The notes below the pieces were generated by a model. The model was not told where the DNA came from and made no database searches. It was given only the letters and a program-made list of their open reading frames with translations. 64,000 nucleotides of DNA from Mermis nigrescens (lineage: Eukaryota; Nematoda; Enoplea; Mermithida; Mermithidae). Positions 12,501 through 24,500 of the stretch are shown one piece after another (the stretch's first letter is position 1; every line of letters starts with the position of its first letter). The position numbers and the translations under genes are program-made. The stretch covers positions 6,769,508 through 6,833,507 of the forward strand of contig JAVLUZ010000056.1 of the NCBI GenBank assembly GCA_036768485.1, written 5' to 3'.

Positions 12501-15500
12501 AGTTTAGAAGAACCCGATTCAAATTTCCGTTTCATAATTCTAAAACACGATATGAATGTGACTATGAGAAAAAGTTCTAAAATATGAGTTCTCCAAATTA
12601 AAAATATAAAATGAATCGCCGTATTTATTTTGATAAAAAACACCATTTAATTTTTTTGTTGTTGAAGACTTTACTGCGCTGTTCATTGGAGTGGGCTTTG
12701 TTCTATTTTTATACCAAGAAATCTAAAACTTATAAAGTTTCTTCAAATGTATTTGACTAATCAGATTCACAAAATTTAGAATGTTTGTATTTCGTCATCA
12801 TATTTTATGGAAACAAGCACTTCATGATGATTTTATAACTTTTTTATAAAAAATTAAGTGCCATAAAACTTTCAGTACAGGGCCCCAAACGTGTTTTTGA
12901 ATAAACAGTGCCCAGTTTACTAAAGCGCGCTGCTGCTTTTCAAATATTTCAGAACAATTGCAAATATATAAGTTCAAGAAGACATCTTAAACAATAAAGC
13001 ACAACACAAACAGAGATAAGACATTTGAAAAGCGACAAAAGAGTTTTTTGTGATAATTTCAGCAGTGGTGAATCCAGGATTTTCTAACAGGGGGAGCGGA
13101 ACCAAAATTTTTATGAAAGTGGACAAATTTTCCCAAAAAATTCGGCCATTATGCTTAATGTAGGGTTTTTGACGTCTTTTGATATACAAAATCATTTGTG
13201 ATTCGAAAAAAACAAAAATTTCGAAAAATTTCACGAAAAACGCACAAAATTAGTGCAAAAATCGGCACAAAGCACCAAAAAAATTACTCGAGAAATCATC
13301 ATAAGACCTAAAAAATCTTTGTTCTGTACATAAAGTACTCTTATGACGTAAAAATAAAGTTTTTAGGGCACCAACAATATTAGTAAATGACATTAATGAG
13401 AACGTCATGAAAAATGGCTAAAATCATAAAAAATACACATTTTTCTCTATTGCGTCCAATGTTTTTTGACGACAAAATTCGCGCATGAATTTCAGAATGA
13501 AAAACAAAAGGTTCTGAAACTATGAATTTTGTTTTCATTTGAAGAGGAAATACGGTAAAAAGATAAAATTACGAGCACTTACATCGGAGGGTGAATAAAT
13601 ATAAGAAAAAATTGCACAAAACAAAATGAGAATGGAGGAATTTTTATCACTTATTATAAAAAATAATAAAAATGCAACACATGCAATTCAACGAAAAAGT
13701 AATACGATAGCCAAAATGAAATTAGTAGGCTGGTCAAAATATCACCACCAAAATAGCCGAATTTTCATAAGCAGACTAAAGGCTTTTATTAATTCAGCAA
13801 AACTTCGAGAAGTGGAAAGAAACGCAAGCATTGCATAAATGCAGAAGCATTACGTGTTTTAATCTACCAGAATTCTCCACAAAAATGCTTGTAAACATGA
13901 GGAAAATTTGTTTCACTGCGCGTAAAAAAATTTCGTGCACTTATTTTTCTATTATGCAACTTGATAAAAAAGCTTCATTTCGTATGCGTCCTTCATTACG
14001 TATGCGCCCTTTGCTGCTATCCAGTCATGACAAATTTTTGTCTGGAATTTGCCGTACTGTTTTATATCAAGCAGCATTATAAAGAAAAACAGTATTTTCA
14101 AAAGCTAAGCCAGGGAGGCCTCGATCCATCTTTATTACGTCATGGTTCCATTGTACCTATCATACATTTAATTTAGAATTTTTATCAAAGTCAAATTTAC
14201 ATGTAAAATAAGAAAAATTTGAGGCCTTTTCCGTCCTGAGGCCTGAGGCACAGGCCTCGGTCGCCTCACCCACGGGCCGGCCCTGCCTGGCTGACCCATC
14301 AGCGAAGGAGTGGGGGGAACCCCACTCACCTTCCATGTACATGTATGTGAAGTATGCAGGGGTAATATTCTGCTCACAATAAGTTTAAGGAGTGAAAAGT
14401 CTAGGCGGGGTTACCTACCATTTTTAAGGGGAGGGGGTGAATGACCTCCAATTTTTGAGAGAAATGGCAAAAAAGTGCCTAGAAATGGTCGAAAAACGCA
14501 TGTTTTTGCCAAAAATCAGAGTTGGGGTCAAAAACATACATGCATGTATATAACGGCTTAAAAGTTTGGTCGAGGAGCCAACCAACTTTGAGTGAGGTTA
14601 GGTATCCCTTAAGATGCACAAGGTTCGGGTTGACAGGGTTAAAAGCTCTGGAAGCTTAAATAGTAAATTTTATGTTTCCGATTTTTGTGTTTAAACGACC
14701 AAAATGGTCAAAATAGCCTAAATAAGACGTTTTTCGCGGTAATATCTCATTTTAAAGCATTCTTAGTCCATTTTGACTGCATTATATCGCTTTCAACGCT
14801 AAAAAATACAGACATTTGTCAATTTTCGACGTTTTTCTGAGTAAAAAGTACGTAGAAGCATAGGTGCGCAAGGTCAAACTTTCAATGGGAGTTAAAACCA
14901 AAACTTGCTAGATACCTATGTGCTTCGTAAAAACAGCGCTATAGTCCTTTTGGGGTCAGAAAATTAGCTATATAGCCTTTTTGGTTTCAGAAAACTAGAT
15001 ATGTAGCCTTTTGAATTCACAAATAATTCTATACAGTCTTTTTGGACTAAAAATAGCTATTAATCCCTTTTTGCAGTCAACAACATAGCTATATATCCTT
15101 TTGAAACTCAGAAAAGACAACTAAATAGCATTTCTGAGCTGAAAAAACACTGTATAGCTAGTTTTCTGAGCCCAAAAAGGTTGTATAGCTAATTTTCTGA
15201 GCCCAAAAAGGCTATAAAGCCATGGTTTCTCAGCCAAAATCGCTGTATAGCTATCAGTGTTTTAGAGGTCGTGGGTATCCCCTCACCCCCTGCTCATGTA
15301 TGCATAGAAGTATTGATTCGACGCAAAGCGACGGAAAAATTTCGACATTTTAAATGCTTTTGACCTAAAAAATGCAGCTCAAAATCGCCGGGCAGTACCT
15401 GCCTGACCGACCCTTCAGCGGTGAGTAATATCCTCTCCTCACTCCCCAATGTGCATGTATGGTCGAAAATTTTTTAACTTCAGGGGATGGGGTCGATCAA

Positions 15501-18500
15501 CTTTGGGTGATGTAATCCCTATGCCCTCCTGTTATGTACATGTGTGCCCCTTTGGGAACTCGTGGCCTTAAAATATGTGCCTGCTTATGTATACCTCTAC
15601 CAATTTTGATGCGAATGATAAAACAAAAAATAAAAAGTTTAGAAAATATAAAAATCGAACATATCTTTTCAAATATTTTTGAATCTCCTCAACGTAGGTG
15701 ACAGCCTTGCCGATGAACAAATTGAAAATAAGGCGCCGACTGACTATCAAACGCGCTATTTGGAATATTTGGCCAAAAAGAAGGAGAAACTGGAGGCGGA
15801 AAAGAGGCTTCTTCAAACGCGACCTCCGTTTTACGTCGGAAATCCCACCTCCCACTCAAAATCAAAGATTCCAACTCTGAAAAGAAATTTGGCGCCGGCC
15901 GTATTGCCAAAAATTTACAATGGTATACTTTTGTCGTAAACAGACGTGATTTAGGAAGCGATGAGATTCAAGTTTTTTGGGCTCAAAAACGTTGTATACG
16001 CGTCAAAAACGTCATTTTTTGCATTTCTGACGATTCTTCATCTAATTTAAGAAAATATAGTCGATCAAAAAAGTACTTATACCCAAAAAATGAAAGATAA
16101 AATGTAAAAAATATAATATGAAATATAAATAAACAATTAAAATATACCGGAAATAAATGTGCTTAAAACATACATGCACATATATAGCGGTGGAAGGGGG
16201 TATTAACCCCGCTGATGGAGTCAAAAGTTAAGTACTATCGGCCTTTTTGAGCCAAACATAGTGTATTTTCGAGCGATTTTGACGTAGAAATGGCCAAAAA
16301 CTCAATTTACTATTGCAAAAATTTCGGATTTTACCCCTCCCTGACCCCTAAATCTCGATTTTACCCTTCCCTGGTCAACCGAACCTTTGTGCATCTATGG
16401 CTTAAAACCATACGTGGGCAGCAAGAAAATTCTGGGGGGTGCATGATTTTTTTGAAGGTCAAAAATGGCCCTTAAAAATGGTGGTATGGCGATGAAAACA
16501 CCATTTTTCGACGTTTCTCATCATTGGCATCAAAAATTTGCTAAAAAAACGAAAAAATTTTCAAAAATTGAATTCTGGGGGTATTTTGATTTCTGGGGGT
16601 ATTTTGGTTTCTGGGGGGTGCATACCCCCCCAAACCCCCCCACGCCCAGGTGTGCTTAAAACCGTACCTTTTCTGAATTTTTTTGGAAATTTTCGGAAAA
16701 ACGCGAATTCTCGGTGGAGGGTTTAAACCCCCAAACCCTTTCTCCAAGATCATTTATGCAAAATTATGCATGAGAGTATGGATCGACCAAATTTTGGGGT
16801 CCGGAAGTTAAAAATTTTACAAGAGCAAAAAGTGCCGAGAAATGGATGGTAGGGTGGCTAAAAGCACTATTTTTCTACTTTTGGCATCGAGCAATATCTA
16901 TTGGCATCGAAAAATTGCGAAAAAAGAAAATATATAATGCAGTCAAAATGGACTAAAAATGCGATATTATCACGAAAAAACGTTTTACAGGCCATTTTGT
17001 CTATTTTGATCGTTTAAAAGGCTAAAAATCGTGCATGTTAAATTTGCTGCTTTGGATTTCTGGAATTTCACCCCCCCCCTCCTCCCCTCTCGTTGACCGT
17101 GACCTTGTGCACCTATGCTTGTTCGTCCCCTAAGGTTTCAACTCGTCAGCTCGTCGCGACACCATCAATGAATCGATGGGAAATGATTCGGCGAAGAAAC
17201 GTGATTTGATAAAGGATGGATGGGTGTGCTATCTATTTAATTACTTAAATTTAGTATAAATTTCAATTTTGAATTACTTCACTTTACACTTTACACTAAT
17301 CTACACTTGCGCACTGGGGAAGTTATGGGTGGTATCCCCCACAAGTTTTGAAGGGTATATATACCCCCTCAGGCCCTTTGCTGACCAAGACCTATTGTTG
17401 GAATTATAAAAGAGCGCCAAACGATGCCCAGCGGTGTAATCTGAAGTATATTCCGAGTAGTGCCCTGTCCTCTCATCCATTCGGACACTTTCAGTCCATT
17501 ATTTTGTGCATAGTTGATAGTCCATTTCATTCCATCATTCTTATTATCATTTTTTCATGCAAACTTAATCACGAATATTCACGAAGACTAAAATATGACG
17601 AATTAAAACAATTTTTACGGGTTTTGACGGGGTCAGGAGCATACGTGCACAGCACGGGAATTCTGGGGGGTGAAGCCTGAGTGCCTTTGGGCCCAAAAAT
17701 GGCCGGTACGCGATAAAAAACATCGTTTTTTGGCGTTTCTGACGATACTCTATCCTTCTAGAGCATAAAATCATGAAAAAATTCGAAAAAGTCGAATAAA
17801 TTGACCAATATATCGCTTAAGACATGAATATATGGCGCGAAGCGCCGAAAATTTGGCGATCTTGAGCTAATAGATAGCCAAAAACCCTTAAAACGACACT
17901 TTTTCTGCCAATTCCGGGTAAGTTTAGGAAACTTTTGAAAAATCGCCAATTCTGGGGGGTAATTTTTCGCGGGTGGGGGTGAAATGATTCTGCGGGGGGG
18001 GGGTGCATACCCCCCAAACCCCCCAAGATCATGTATGGTCAGGAGCGACACAAATATTTAAAGAATCAATGTAAACTCATCGATTTTAGCGCCTGTAAAT
18101 AGCCGTAAAAATTAATCGCGTGACCCCCCATTCCAAGCAAACTTGGTTTACCCGCTCCCAGAACTTTTGACCGTGTGCATCTACGCATTAATCTAAAAAA
18201 TGTTGTGAACATTTTGTTTATCAGTATTTAAAATACATACATTTCGCATTTGCACATAATCAGTTTTCGATAAATTTTATCACTTCTTTGGCCCATTTAT
18301 TATTTCAATCGGTCTTTGTAATTTTTACACCGACTCTCCAGATGTAATTATGCACAAAATATGTACTTCGCAATTTTACACTATTGTAACATTTTTAACT
18401 TTTTTTAATTTAAATGCTTGTTTTTTTGTAAAATATGATGTTTGCTTAGGCATGTCGTTCGTTTGTCCTTGGTTCTTCTCGATGATTTTTCGCAATAGAT

Positions 18501-21500
18501 ATACTGTGTAGCTTTACACTATTCATTAACATACCATCCGCAATGGTTAGCTGAAATTGCATATATTAGCTTGTTTGGAGCCGATCCAAATGTTTATTTA
18601 AAAATCGGGTTTGGCTTTTAAATCAAACTCTTTTTGTCTTTATTGTCAGCAATGAAAGTTTATAACCCCGCGTTCAAAATAATCCAAATTATAAACAATA
18701 CACTTCGTCACGTGTGTGTAAACTGTAACTTTTAACTTAATCAGCTTACAGTTTTTAGCTTATAGCTTACTGTAGCTGTGCCTTGCGTGCTACTTTAAAG
18801 AAAACATTTTTTCTGTTTTGTTTTTGCCTTGGAAAAATTACTTTCAGGCCAAAAAATACGCCAGTCTCAAGATTTATCCCTAAAGAACCTAAAATAACGA
18901 AGTCGTCTCAAAGCCTGGAGGAAAAGAAGGCTGAAAGGTACATAACTTTTAAATTTTTGACTCATTAATCAAGTTTAATTATGCAATTAACAATTTTAAT
19001 TTTTTTGTGTGCGAAATTGATTTTCTTTACAAGAACGATAATTTTGGTTTAAAATAACAATGTGCCCAGGCCGATTAACTAATTAATCAACTAATTAAAT
19101 GTTGATGGATTAATAATTAATAATCTAATTTACACCAAATATGCCAATTATTGTCAAAATTTAGGCCGGGTTTCGGATCGCGTTTCGATTTCGAGATGAA
19201 ATCGAAAGTTTGTAACGTTCGTAAAACGCCTGTTTCGGCCGAAAACTGGATCGACGTCACTTTACACTCGGATTTAAGGGACGACGAGTGTAAAGTCGAC
19301 GCTTCAAACTTATCCTCCGCTACAGTATGCCCTTATACGGAAGCCATTAGTAACAGTATTGATAGGAATTCGGATTTAAATGACGTCGATAATAGATGCA
19401 TTTCGATCGAAAATATAAGTCGACGTCACTTTACACTCGAATTCGACGAAGGACAAGTTTAAATTTGACGTTTTGAACAAATCTAGTGCTACAGTATGCC
19501 ATCATGCGGAAGCCAATAATGTCAGCTTTGATAAGAATACTGAATCAATTTCGGCCAATAACAAAATCGATGTCGCTTTACACTCGGATTTGATGAACGG
19601 CGAGTGTAAAGTCCATGATTCGAACGAATCTTGTGTTACAGTAGGTCTTCATGAGAAAACTATTGCTGACAGCTTGGATATGAACATTGATTCGAATTTA
19701 AAAGGTACTACTTGAGCTAAGTGTTTAGTATCAATTTATACAGTATTGGATTGTCATTATTTTATAACATAAACAATTAATATTTCATGGGTAGGTGCTT
19801 TTTAACGTAGTGCATGAATTCACTCGGCAAAAACGGTTTCCTTATTACAGTAAACTTGATTCCCTTATTACTGAAACATCTTGCTTGTTAATAGACCTGA
19901 CTGGCGACTTATAAAAGAGAGATTGATATATATTCCGTCAAGCGGGAGAAAATGCTATAGTGATAAGGAAATTAGTTTCCGAGGGAATTCGTGCCCTAGG
20001 CTACACAAACAGGTGTTAGTGCATATTACGTAAAGTGTAAAGTAGACGTCATTCGATATTTTAACTTTTTGCGGTTTGTACATATGTAGTTCAAATCATA
20101 CGTTTAACAAGGGAGGGGACATACATGTAACGGTTCAAAATTTTGGGTGGGGTCTTCGGCCATTTTTAGGGGGGGGGTTAAAAGACCTCCAATTTTAGGC
20201 CAAAAACGGCCAAAAAACACGTAAAAACGGTCTAAAATTATATTCTTTTTCAAAAATCAGAGAGGGGCCAAAAATTTTACTTTCCTGGCGTTGGTGGTAT
20301 GGGTGGGCGGCCGACTTTGGGTTGGCGGATCCCCCATCCCCCTCTTGCATGTATGGATGAATGAGATTCCCCTATCACTCAAAGTTGGTCGTTCCCTCCA
20401 TCTCCCATAGTTAGACATTTTTTTACCCCTTGTCCAATGAACTTGCATTTTTTGTTAACCTCTGGGTTTTTTTGCCCTTTTTGGCCAGAAATCGCAGGTC
20501 GTTTTTACACATGATAACATAAAATAATTTCGCAAAAGTACACATCAGAAAAATCCGAGAAATTTTCACAATATAGAGTCAAAAATGGGTATATGCAGGG
20601 GCGTAACCAGCCGGGGGCGGGGGTGGGCGTCGCCCCCTCCCCAAATGAGAAAGTATCGTTCATTTTTCACATCAGAAGGGCCCCAGAGGGAAAAATTAAA
20701 AATTCTCGAAGTCTGCTAAAAGCACAGCTGAAATAGCCTTTTTAGCACATTTCTGAGCTACTAAACTCAGAATTTTATGGCGCTTCGCGCCGGATTTCTC
20801 ATTGTCGATCATATTTCTCACCTTAGAAGCCCAGATTTGACTAGAAAATAGCGAAAATGTCAATAATTTTTCGGCGCTAATTTGCTGTTTTCTTCATTAT
20901 GTACTTTTCTTTGCAAAACCGCAAAAATGCAAAGACAAGTATCTCGCATTGTTTTGTAGTCAAGCTTCAACTTGATATTGAGAAATTAGTCGCACCGATA
21001 GCGCAGAGGGCAGATTTTTGGTATCCAAGTTTAAAATGGAGCAAGGAAATTTTTGAATTTTTTAATATTATTTCTCCACCATGGCATAGATCTCGTCGAG
21101 AAACGCTAAAAAATTGCCATTATTTTCGCAGTATTTGCTAACGGTTCTCGAGATGAAGGACTTCAACAATTTTGCCCCCCCCCGAAATAAAATCCTGGTT
21201 GCGCCCCTGGGTATATGGCACGATGCGCGGAAAGTTTGATGCTTTTGAGCAAACATGTATAGCTAAAAGCGCTTGAAACAGCACATTTTTTGCAATTTTT
21301 CGAAAACTGCTCATTCCGGGGCTGATGACCTTTTTGCGAGAGTGAAATCTTATCCCCCACATTAGGTATACCCCTCACCCGCCCAAATCGTCCGTCTCAT
21401 CTACCCGCCTACTCCCATACTTTTGGATCTGCTTCTTAGATTATATTTGAGTATTTTTAATTTGTAGTCGAAAAAGCGAATTTTTTACCAAAATCGGTAT

Positions 21501-24500
21501 GGGCTCAAAATCTCTGCGTTTAAAAGTTGATAACAATAATCAAGTACAGTGTTTATTACTCAGAAACGGTCGCCCAATTCGTGGATTCGACTAAATCTAG
21601 TTCATCGATCGATCCGAAAGAAACCTCAATTAGAAGTCCAGTGACAAACGTACAAGATTTGTCTTTATCCAGCTCGATAGAGTGAGAATTCTTGCCTTTT
21701 CGGTGTATGTTACGTACAGAATTAATTTCAAATTTAAAAAGCAGAGCTCGAATTTTTTCGGGCATTTTCTGGCGATTCTCCGTCTTGCTACAGCATATGA
21801 AAGTATGAAAAAGCTTCGAAAAAAATAAAATCGAATAAGTTGAGTAGAGAAATATAGTTCAAAAGTGAGGATCTAGCGCGTAGTGCCGAAAATTTTACAC
21901 TTATAAGCAATCAAATAGCTAAAAACGCTCGAAACAACATCTTTTATACAAATTCTCTGGAAATTTCTGGAACATCGCCAATTCTGGCGGTGGGTGAAAA
22001 ATGAAAGGTCTGGGGTGAACACTTCTCTGGGGTGGGGGAGAAAGCCATCCCCTAGGTCATGTTCATATGCCCTAGACCAGCAATGTCTGCGTGCATATAT
22101 GGTTGTGGCCAAGGGGGCCGGCCCACCCCCGGAAATGAAAAATAATTTTTGAAACACACAAGGATCCCCCAGAGAGAAAAATGAAAAATTTCGAAGTAGA
22201 TCTAAAACGCGACCGAAACAGGTTTTTAGCGTACTTTCGAGCTATTAAACTCAAAAATTTCCCACGCTTCTCGCAGGATTTAGGGTTTATCCATAGTTTT
22301 TGTCCTCTAGCCCGCCCAAAACCGCTCAAATTTGAGTTAGACATGCAGAACATGACCATCTATTAATGGTTCTAGGGATATCTGACCTCAAAATTTCCGG
22401 CTCCCCCCCCCCCGAAATGAAATCTGGATACGGGCCTGGTGGCCACATTCAGCTGCACAAGGTCAGGCTCGGCAGCACACGTGGGCTTGGGGATATGCAC
22501 CCCCTAGAATTCAATTTTTGAATTTTTTAGTTTTTTCGCGATTTTTCGATGCCAATGGATAGTGCTCGATGCGAAACGTTGAAAAATGGCGTTTTTTGCC
22601 ATACCACCATTTTAAAGACCATTTTTGACCTTTTAAAAATGTTGGACACCCCCTTCCCCAGACCTCTTCTCAGAATGTAGGTGTTGCCGGACCTATCGTC
22701 GGCACATGGGGGAATTCATGAATCCAAAACAGTAAATTTAACCTCCGCGATTTTTGTCGTTGTTTATACGATCAAAATGGTTCAAAATAGCCTATAAACG
22801 TCTTCTCAGCGGTACTATCGCATTTTAAAAGCATTTTAAGTACATTTTGACTGCATTGTGTCACTTTTAACACTAAAAAATACAGTAATTGATCAATTTT
22901 TGGCGCATTTTGAGTAATATAACATAAAGGTAACTAAGCCGGCGCGAAGCGTGGACGAATTTTGTCATTTTTACTGCTTTTGACTTCAACAATAATGCAA
23001 AAGACGTTCCATCAGCACAAACTCGCCGGACAGTACCCGTCCGGCTGACCCATCAGCTGGGGATTAATACCCAACCTTTCAGCCCCGCCCCTCCCCCTAT
23101 GTGCATGTATGATGGCTAAACATGGGCATGGGCGTTGGAGGTCTGGAGTTTGGACACACTTAGAATCATAACGAGTCCCAAAATTGAATTTTTGGTGCTA
23201 TTTTTAGCGATTTCGCTTTATCAGCCCCCTCCCCGAGAATTTGGTATCTGCTCGTGTATCGAGACCCCAACTTCTAAAACGGAGTGTAAACTTTTTGAGG
23301 AAACTGTTAAACTGTTAAACTGAAACTGATAAAACTAAACTGTCTTTTATCGTCGCTTCGGCGTTTTTCTTTTTTATAGCCAGTGATTTAGCATTTCTTG
23401 GTTCTTCGTTCAAAAAATGAATATTTTTCAAATTTTCAGTCATTATAAAATTGACAAAGCACTATTTTTTATTTTTTATAGTAAACCGATTTTTTACTTT
23501 AATTTTAAGTTTTACAGTTTTTTCAACATTTTCCACTTTAAGCTTTTTTATCCTTAACGAGTTACCGCCGGTTTTTTAGCATAGATTTAAAGTGTTCTAC
23601 ACGTCGATCGACTCGGTCTACGCGATTTAGTGGATCGTTCGCCGATAAGTGCAGCAGTTCGAAAAAACGGAGGTCAACTGGCCGCAATAGATCCAGCGTG
23701 GGTGAACCTACTGTACCAAGTGGCGCCGAGACTACAGTATGCCTCAGTATTATGATTCGCAAGCTCGATTAGTTTTATTTCAGAAAAAAATCGTCGGCGG
23801 TTCCTGATGTTTCACATTGATAATAGTATTTTATATTTTACTGTACGTATGCACATAAAAAATCTTATATTTTGTTTATTTATTGTTTTTATATTTTGTA
23901 CTTCACATAGTTTTAACTTTAAGATGTATTTTTAATACTCATCCGTATATAGATATTTCATGTAATTAGTATTCATATTCAAGCCTACGACTCATGCTAC
24001 TCAGTAGCTACAGTATGCCTGCATGGATATACGAACCAAACAATCCCTGATGTCCCTAAATTGATTGGTTTGGGAAGCGTGGAATAGTTTGTTGGTTATC
24101 ATCATACATGAAGTTGGGGAGTTTAGGGAAATTGAGCCCCCCTCAGACAAACTCCCCCTTAGAAATGTTTTCACTTTTTTAAAATTCGCAATTTTTCGAA
24201 AATTCCCTAAAAATTCGTTGAAAAGTTGCTCTTTTAAGCATTTTTAGCTATCTACTTGCTCAAAAGTGTCAAAATTTCGGCGCTTCACTCATGCGTTGTT
24301 GACTATATTTTGTTCAATTTGTTCGACTTTTCGTTTTTTCGAAATTTTTCGCTTTTATTGCTCTAGAAAAGAGAGCATCGTCGTCAGAAACGCCAAAAAA
24401 CAACGTTTTTGACGCTCACCCACTACTTTTGGACCCGAAAATGCACATTAAAATTTCACCTCTCCCCCAGAATTCCCAAGCTGTGCATGTCTTCTGGTAA

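Larger units (their letters stand above)
9192..12535 (-). pseudogene. hAT transposase of the TTF/DUF4371/ZMYM1-like type, disrupted
   Basis: Reading leftwards from ATG at 12535 (MKRKFESGSS): an acidic, serine-rich leader ending DPGLWP; after two nested MITEs, a TTF-type zinc-finger region (VYCFPCKLF at about 11450); DUF4371 parts (ERNMAFCG, YYSIILDCTSDISRKEQMS); the catalytic-domain segment GQGYDNGSNMRG and CGCHSLNLV near 10640-10740; then, after another MITE, the C-terminal dimerisation block AERSFSKLKLIKTYLRST near 9330. The protein would cut and paste the element. Frameshifts near 11000-11140, 10750 and 9590-9780, plus the insertions, make it non-functional. The family is clear; exact breakpoints are approximate. 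Confidence 0.9.
9026..14285 (-). mobile_element. hAT-superfamily transposon, full length, with broken transposase
   Basis: The terminal inverted repeat is CAGGCCCGGCCCGTG on the left (9026-9040); the right end, complemented, reads CAGGGCCGGCCCGTG (14271-14285). A perfect 8-bp duplication CCTGGCTG flanks it (9018-9025 and 14286-14293), diagnostic of hAT integration. The 5.26-kb body encodes a ZMYM1/DUF4371-type transposase on the minus strand, and carries three family A insertions (10127, 11656 and 11691). It landed inside a family B repeat within intron 1 of the host gene. Confidence 0.93.

Noticed and set aside
16465..16726. Glycine and proline-rich ORFs in family A MITEs (also 7439, 32863, 37391, 58120, 59838)
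   Set aside because: They come from the poly-G/poly-C subterminal tracts, recur in different frames between copies, and show no coding conservation.
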